The translations under genes and the position numbers were made by a program. The notes beneath the pieces are model-generated. The model saw only the letters and a program-made list of their open reading frames with translations. It did no database searches and was not told the origin of the DNA. Shown in pieces: positions 16,436 to 19,652 of a DNA stretch of 19,652 nucleotides; position 1 is the stretch's first letter; each line of letters opens with the position of its first letter. Source of the DNA: an uncultured Chloroflexota bacterium (GTDB lineage: Bacteria; Chloroflexota; Dehalococcoidia; Lucifugimonadales; CAJWER01); the NCBI GenBank assembly GCA_913030785.1, contig CAJWER010000023.1, positions 1-19,652 of the forward strand. The letters run 5' to 3'.

Positions 16436-16452
16436 CCCAGCAGACCGACTCC

Positions 16453-17673
16453 GTGCCACGAAAAACGCTCCGCACACTCTTCGACTACTCGGCGTTCCTG
16501 ATCGCAGGAACGCTGGTCGCCTTCGCGTGGGCCAACATCGATCTCGATTCCTACAACTCATTCGTCAACGCACCACTGTTCGACACCGCTGAACATCTCG
16601 AAGCGGGATCGGATCAGGCGGCCGAGCATCCTGAGTCGGAATCGCATGGGCCCAATACGGTCAAGGGCCTGGTCAATCACATCCTGATGTGCTTCTTCTT
16701 CGCACTGGCGGCGAAGGAGATCTGGGAATCGCTGCTCCCCGGCGGACACCTCTCGTCACCTCGCAAGGCGGCGATGCCGCTGGTGGCCACCGCCGGAGGA
16801 ATCCTCGGGCCGGCACTGCTCTATGTCGCCGGTTGTGTGGCTCTTGGTGAGTCCGAGTTGGTCCGCGGCTGGGCAATACCCTGTGCCACCGATATCGCCT
16901 TCAGCTTCCTGATCGCTCGCTATATCTTCGGAGCCGGGCACGCCGCTATCCCCTTCCTGCTGCTGGTCGCCGTCGCCGACGACGCCGTGGGCCTGATCAT
17001 CCTGGCTACCGTGTACCCCGAATCGGGAGGCAACCTGTGGGGGTTCCTGGGCTGCCTGGTCGCGGCGGTGGGAATCGGCATGCTGCTGAACCGACTGGGA
17101 GTCAAGTCGTTCTGGCCCTACCTGCTGGTGCCGGGAATCATCAGCTGGTACGGGTTCCACATCGGTGGAGTCCACCCCGCACTCGCGCTGATCCCGGTGA
17201 TCCCCACCATGCCCCACGCCAAGAAGGACATCGGGCTCTTCAGCGACGAGGAAGCAGACCGCAAGGACACGCTCAGTGCCTTCGAACACTGGTGGCAGAA
17301 CCCGGTCGAACTGATCCTGGGAGCCTTCGGGCTGGTCAACGCCGGAGTGGCCCTGGGCAGCGTCGGGGCCGCGACCTGGCTGGTGCTGGGCGGGCTGCTG
17401 ATCGGCAAACCGATCGGCATCACGCTGTTTGCATGGCTGGGCCACAAGTGCGGGCTGTCGATGCCCCAGGGCATGCAGGTCCGCGATGTCCTGGTCATCG
17501 GCACCGCCGCGGGAGTCGGCTTCACCGTGGCACTGTTCGTCACCGGCGTGGCGTTTCGGCACATGGCCGAGGCCGAAGATGCTGCCAGCATGGGAGCACT
17601 GGGCTCGTTTGCCGGCATGATCCTGACGGTGATCGTCGCCCGGCTGATGAAGGTCAAGAAGACCGGCGGCTGA
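16453..17673 (+). CDS. nhaA: Na+/H+ antiporter NhaA
   Basis: A 406-residue inner-membrane secondary transporter that exports Na+ in exchange for H+. The functional residues are visible: Asp147 in PCATDIAFSF (like Asp133 of E. coli NhaA), Asp176 and Asp177 in LLLVAVADDAVGLIILATVYP (like Asp163 and Asp164), and a Lys in the late LLIGKPIGITLFAW segment (like Lys300). About twelve hydrophobic segments are spread along the length. An insertion of charged residues (AEHLEAGSDQAAEHPESESH) lies between the first two helices. The start is GTG 16453, 17 bases after acs, with only a weak Shine-Dalgarno sequence, so the two genes are probably cotranscribed. Codon style matches the second half of acs. Confidence 0.9.
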   Translation: MPRKTLRTLFDYSAFLIAGTLVAFAWANIDLDSYNSFVNAPLFDTAEHLEAGSDQAAEHPESESHGPNTVKGLVNHILMCFFFALAAKEIWESLLPGGHLSSPRKAAMPLVATAGGILGPALLYVAGCVALGESELVRGWAIPCATDIAFSFLIARYIFGAGHAAIPFLLLVAVADDAVGLIILATVYPESGGNLWGFLGCLVAAVGIGMLLNRLGVKSFWPYLLVPGIISWYGFHIGGVHPALALIPVIPTMPHAKKDIGLFSDEEADRKDTLSAFEHWWQNPVELILGAFGLVNAGVALGSVGAATWLVLGGLLIGKPIGITLFAWLGHKCGLSMPQGMQVRDVLVIGTAAGVGFTVALFVTGVAFRHMAEAEDAASMGALGSFAGMILTVIVARLMKVKKTGG

Positions 17674-17733
17674 TCCGCCTCGCCGCGATCCAAGACACCA
17701 GGATCTCCAGTCGACACAAGCTCACGTCCCGCT

Positions 17734-18753
17734 TCATTGCGGCGGGTGATCTTCGTCGGGCAGGTCGCTGCCGGTGATCGAGCGATACAACGAACCGGCC
17801 AGGCTGCGCCAGACCACATCGGGCTCAACCACCAGGCACCCCCGCGACCGCGCCTCGGTCAAGGCCTCGGTGTCCTCACGGCCGGCGGCCACGTCGAGCA
17901 CGTGCATCGGAGGCCTCAGGAAGGACGGGTTGAGTTGTCCTCGTCCGGGACCCAGCTCGAGGTCCGGATCGGCCAGCACCACGACATCGGCCAGCGTGTC
18001 ATAGAGACTCTGTGACGGAATGAAGCGGGCGTCGCTGGCGGCGGCCAGTTGCCGAGCCGAAACGTCGTCTCGGCCACAGACGCTGACCAGTCCCTGCCGC
18101 CGCGAGGCTCCGAAGAGCATCGTCCGGGCCAGCGGGCCGGTACCGATCACCAGCACGTTCCGCCCCTGCAGCGGCCGCTCGCCACCACCCTCCAGAGTCG
18201 CCTCCAGGGCCAGCAACGCCGCCCGCCACAGGCACCCGTACCCCTTCCAGGTCCCCTCGGTGTGCATCAACAGGTCCACCGGTCCATCTTCTCCCAATGC
18301 CTGCTCACGACTCTCGGCCAATTCGCCCAGCCGCAGGTCCCCCGCCGACCGACCCACCACTCCGCCGACCTTCAACAACTCCAGCATCTGCTTCAAACGT
18401 CCGGTGTCCTGCCAAGCCAACGGCAGCCAGCGGACGTCGAGACCGTCGGCCTCGGCCGCCTGGTTGAACAGGCCGACCAGTTCCATGGTCCCGTCGTCGA
18501 ACCCGTCGATTCCGATGAAGCGGGTCGTGGCACTGATCGAGCGCCAACGGTGGATCTCGTCGAGATCACTCACCGTCGGTTGACCCTCGTAGGCCTCCAT
18601 CCCACGCTCCAACGCCGCGTAGATCCACGGCGAACCGTACTTGCGACACAGCAGCGAGAAGGTCAACCCGCAGGGTCCCAGGCCCATGCCGACCACCGGC
18701 AGATCCCGCTTCTGGCTGACCGTCGACAGCAACGGCCAGGCAGCCTCCAGCGT
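17734..18753 (-). pseudogene. AroD/AroE fusion homologue, 5'-truncated at a junction, degenerate active sites
   Basis: About 340 residues resembling the C-terminal part of a fused type I 3-dehydroquinate dehydratase and shikimate dehydrogenase, an arrangement known in planctomycetes, chlamydiae and plants. The dehydratase tail is PVVGMGLGPCGLTFSLLCRKYGSPWIYA. The dehydrogenase part has the NAD(P) turn VLVIGTGPLAR and a typical C-terminus (HVLDVAAGRED...EARSRGCLVVEPDVV). The substrate Arg of the dehydratase SR motif is not seen (FS instead). The dehydrogenase lacks the Lys of the usual PxK motif and the Asp of NTD (GYGCLW here), so it may be a non-catalytic paralogue. Roughly 150 N-terminal residues are missing. 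Upstream the frame runs into unrelated Cys-rich sequence, so the open frame to 19158 is not one protein. Confidence 0.72.
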
Positions 18754-18765
18754 CGGGGTCGCAGA
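18735..18765. other. probable sequence junction between aroDE homologue and Cys-rich fragment
   Basis: Cys-rich coding (to about 18,740) and dehydratase coding (from about 18,753) meet in different frames within about 30 bases. A truncated enzyme abutting a truncated secreted protein marks an assembly or amplification chimera, or a real rearrangement. Confidence 0.6.
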
Positions 18766-19180
18766 CATCCGCGGTGCAATTGTTGCTGTCCTGGCACACC
18801 ACTGGCGTGCCCGTGCACGAGCCATCTTCGCAGTGGTCGAATGCGGTGCATTCGTTGTTGTCGTTACACTTCGTCGGATAATTGCAGGCCTTCTCTTCCA
18901 CATCGCATTGGGTGAGCGTGCATTCGTCGTCGTCTTCGCACTGGGTGTTGCTGGTGCAACAGCCATCGAGAGAGTTATGAGCGCACTCGCCGCTTGCGCA
19001 CGTATCCTGGGTGCATGGATCTCCGTCATCGCAATCAGGAGGCGTAGTACCAAAACAAATCCCGTCAGAACATGCGTCCACTGTGGTGCAAGCGTTTCCA
19101 TCGTTACAGGCACCAACCGAGACAGTGTCGACACACACACGACACAAAGGTAACACACCCTGGCTCTTTACACAACACTC
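18740..19180 (-). pseudogene. fragment of a cysteine-rich extracellular repeat protein
   Basis: In the frame offset from the aroDE homologue, about 145 codons carry repeats of the type CNDGNACT...C..G.C.G and CDDGDPCTQDTC, with Cys at regular spacing and many Asp and Asn. Such repeats occur in secreted adhesion-type proteins of Myxococcota, Planctomycetota and some eukaryotes. The frame is open only from a TGA at 19181-19183. I see no signal peptide or ribosome binding site. At its C-terminal end it runs into the aroDE sequence at about 18,740-18,760. It is therefore a piece of a larger gene cut at both ends. Its source is probably different from its neighbours. Confidence 0.6.
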
Positions 19181-19225
19181 TCAACACGCACACTAAGTGT
19201 GTGTCACTAGAGATGTGCGTGTGCT
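19128..19225. repeat. CA/GT-rich low-complexity stretch with inverted repeat
   Basis: The plus strand is dominated by ACAC and GTGT runs, unlike anything else in the window. It includes the inverted repeat CACACT-A-AGTGTG (19189-19201). Such sequence is more usual in eukaryotic DNA, but the stretch is too short to assign a source. Confidence 0.4.
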
Positions 19226-19265
19226 GTGATGACGAGGGGTGCAGGAGGAAGCAAAGGCAGTGGCG

Positions 19266-19652
19266 TCACGGCGGTGGCAAGTCGAGTTGAGCGTGCTGCA
19301 CTCGCCTTCGCCACTTCTTATAGTTCGACATGCTCGCTCCCGTGGAGGACCAGGCTTCCTTCTCGCTCATCCCGGGCCGCCCCATCTGAATCAGCACGGC
19401 GTGTAGCGCCTTGATCGTTCCACTCTCCGGCCTCCTCGACCCAAGCGCTGTCGCCAGATGGTGAACAAGCTGGTAGATCTCAGTCTCGGTACGCGCGACC
19501 TGCGCGCGTTGAAGAGCGACATGCAGCGCCTGCTGCCGGGGTGTCATGGGTTGATTGCCCCCCTGCCACTGTGGTCTGTTGTCGACGACCTCCCGCACGC
19601 CGTGGGAGATCACGTGGACGGGCACGCGCTGCTGCGCCACCGTCACCCCAGC
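19266..19652 (-). CDS. C-terminal fragment of an unrecognised protein
   Basis: The frame is open from the window edge (19652) to TGA 19266-19268, about 128 codons, so the N-terminus may lie outside. A GTG at 19646 is possible as a start but has no visible Shine-Dalgarno sequence. The product is mostly helical in character. It includes QQALHVALQRAQVARTETEI and a C-terminal SEKEAWSSTGASMSNYKKW that faintly resembles a helix-turn-helix with a basic tail. I do not recognise the family. It may belong to the same third source as the Cys-rich fragment. Confidence 0.4.
   Translation of the reverse strand, partial: AGVTVAQQRVPVHVISHGVREVVDNRPQWQGGNQPMTPRQQALHVALQRAQVARTETEIYQLVHHLATALGSRRPESGTIKALHAVLIQMGRPGMSEKEAWSSTGASMSNYKKWRRRVQHAQLDLPPP

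Noticed and set aside
16756..17562. 268-residue minus-strand open frame inside nhaA
   Set aside because: Asp/Gln-rich antisense shadow of a high-GC membrane protein gene.
17734..19158. A single 474-residue protein
   Set aside because: Residues before about 135 are Thr/Ala-rich noise in a shadow frame of the Cys-rich repeats; only 17734-18753 has homology-like content.
1..19652. CRISPR array, insertion sequence or prophage
   Set aside because: No regularly spaced repeats, transposase, integrase or phage genes were seen on either strand.

Overview
The window looks like a bacterial metagenome contig that joins sequence from at least two sources, and probably three. Bases 1 to about 15,400 hold a continuous bacterial gene set. 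It includes a form II-type carbon monoxide/xanthine dehydrogenase operon, a LonB-type protease, an aldo/keto reductase, a ThuA-domain protein and a fused methyltransferase. This mix is compatible with a marine Chloroflexota bacterium of the SAR202 type, but that is inference from gene content and no marker gene is present. From about 15,480 to 18,750 codon usage changes abruptly in the middle of an acetyl-CoA synthetase gene. The genes that follow (nhaA and a fused AroD/AroE homologue) fit a planctomycete-like genome. From about 18,750 to the end there is a cysteine-rich extracellular-type fragment, a CA/GT-rich spacer and an unrecognised C-terminal protein fragment, so a third source is likely.

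Layout. On the minus strand, 45-2442 encodes a LonB-type S16 protease broken by two single-base losses and one amber codon, preceded by a possible 47-codon ORF. On the plus strand, 2695-5680 holds an aldo/keto reductase, a ThuA-domain protein and a two-domain methyltransferase. The minus-strand operon 13790 to 5688 reads coxS, coxL, coxM, a small exported protein interrupted by TAA, a MoxR/CoxD-type AAA+ ATPase, a membrane-anchored protein, a five-helix membrane protein and a CoxE-type VWA protein. A 647-base divergent spacer (13791-14437) separates coxS from acs and holds a promoter for each gene, a possible CRP/FNR-type site and hairpins. The plus-strand pair acs (14438-16435) and nhaA (16453-17673) follows, then the 5'-truncated aroDE homologue (minus strand) and the two fragments at the right end.

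How the genes work together. CoxS, CoxL and CoxM should form a molybdenum-, FAD- and Fe-S-containing hydroxylase. The MoxR/VWA pair is the known kind of maturation machinery for its active site. CoxL carries AYRGAGR, not the form I signature, and the gene order is S-L-M, so CO may not be the real substrate. The two uncharacterised membrane proteins between coxD and coxE, plus the small exported protein after coxM, are the best candidates here for an undescribed component. I saw no CRISPR array, tRNA, rRNA, insertion sequence or phage module.
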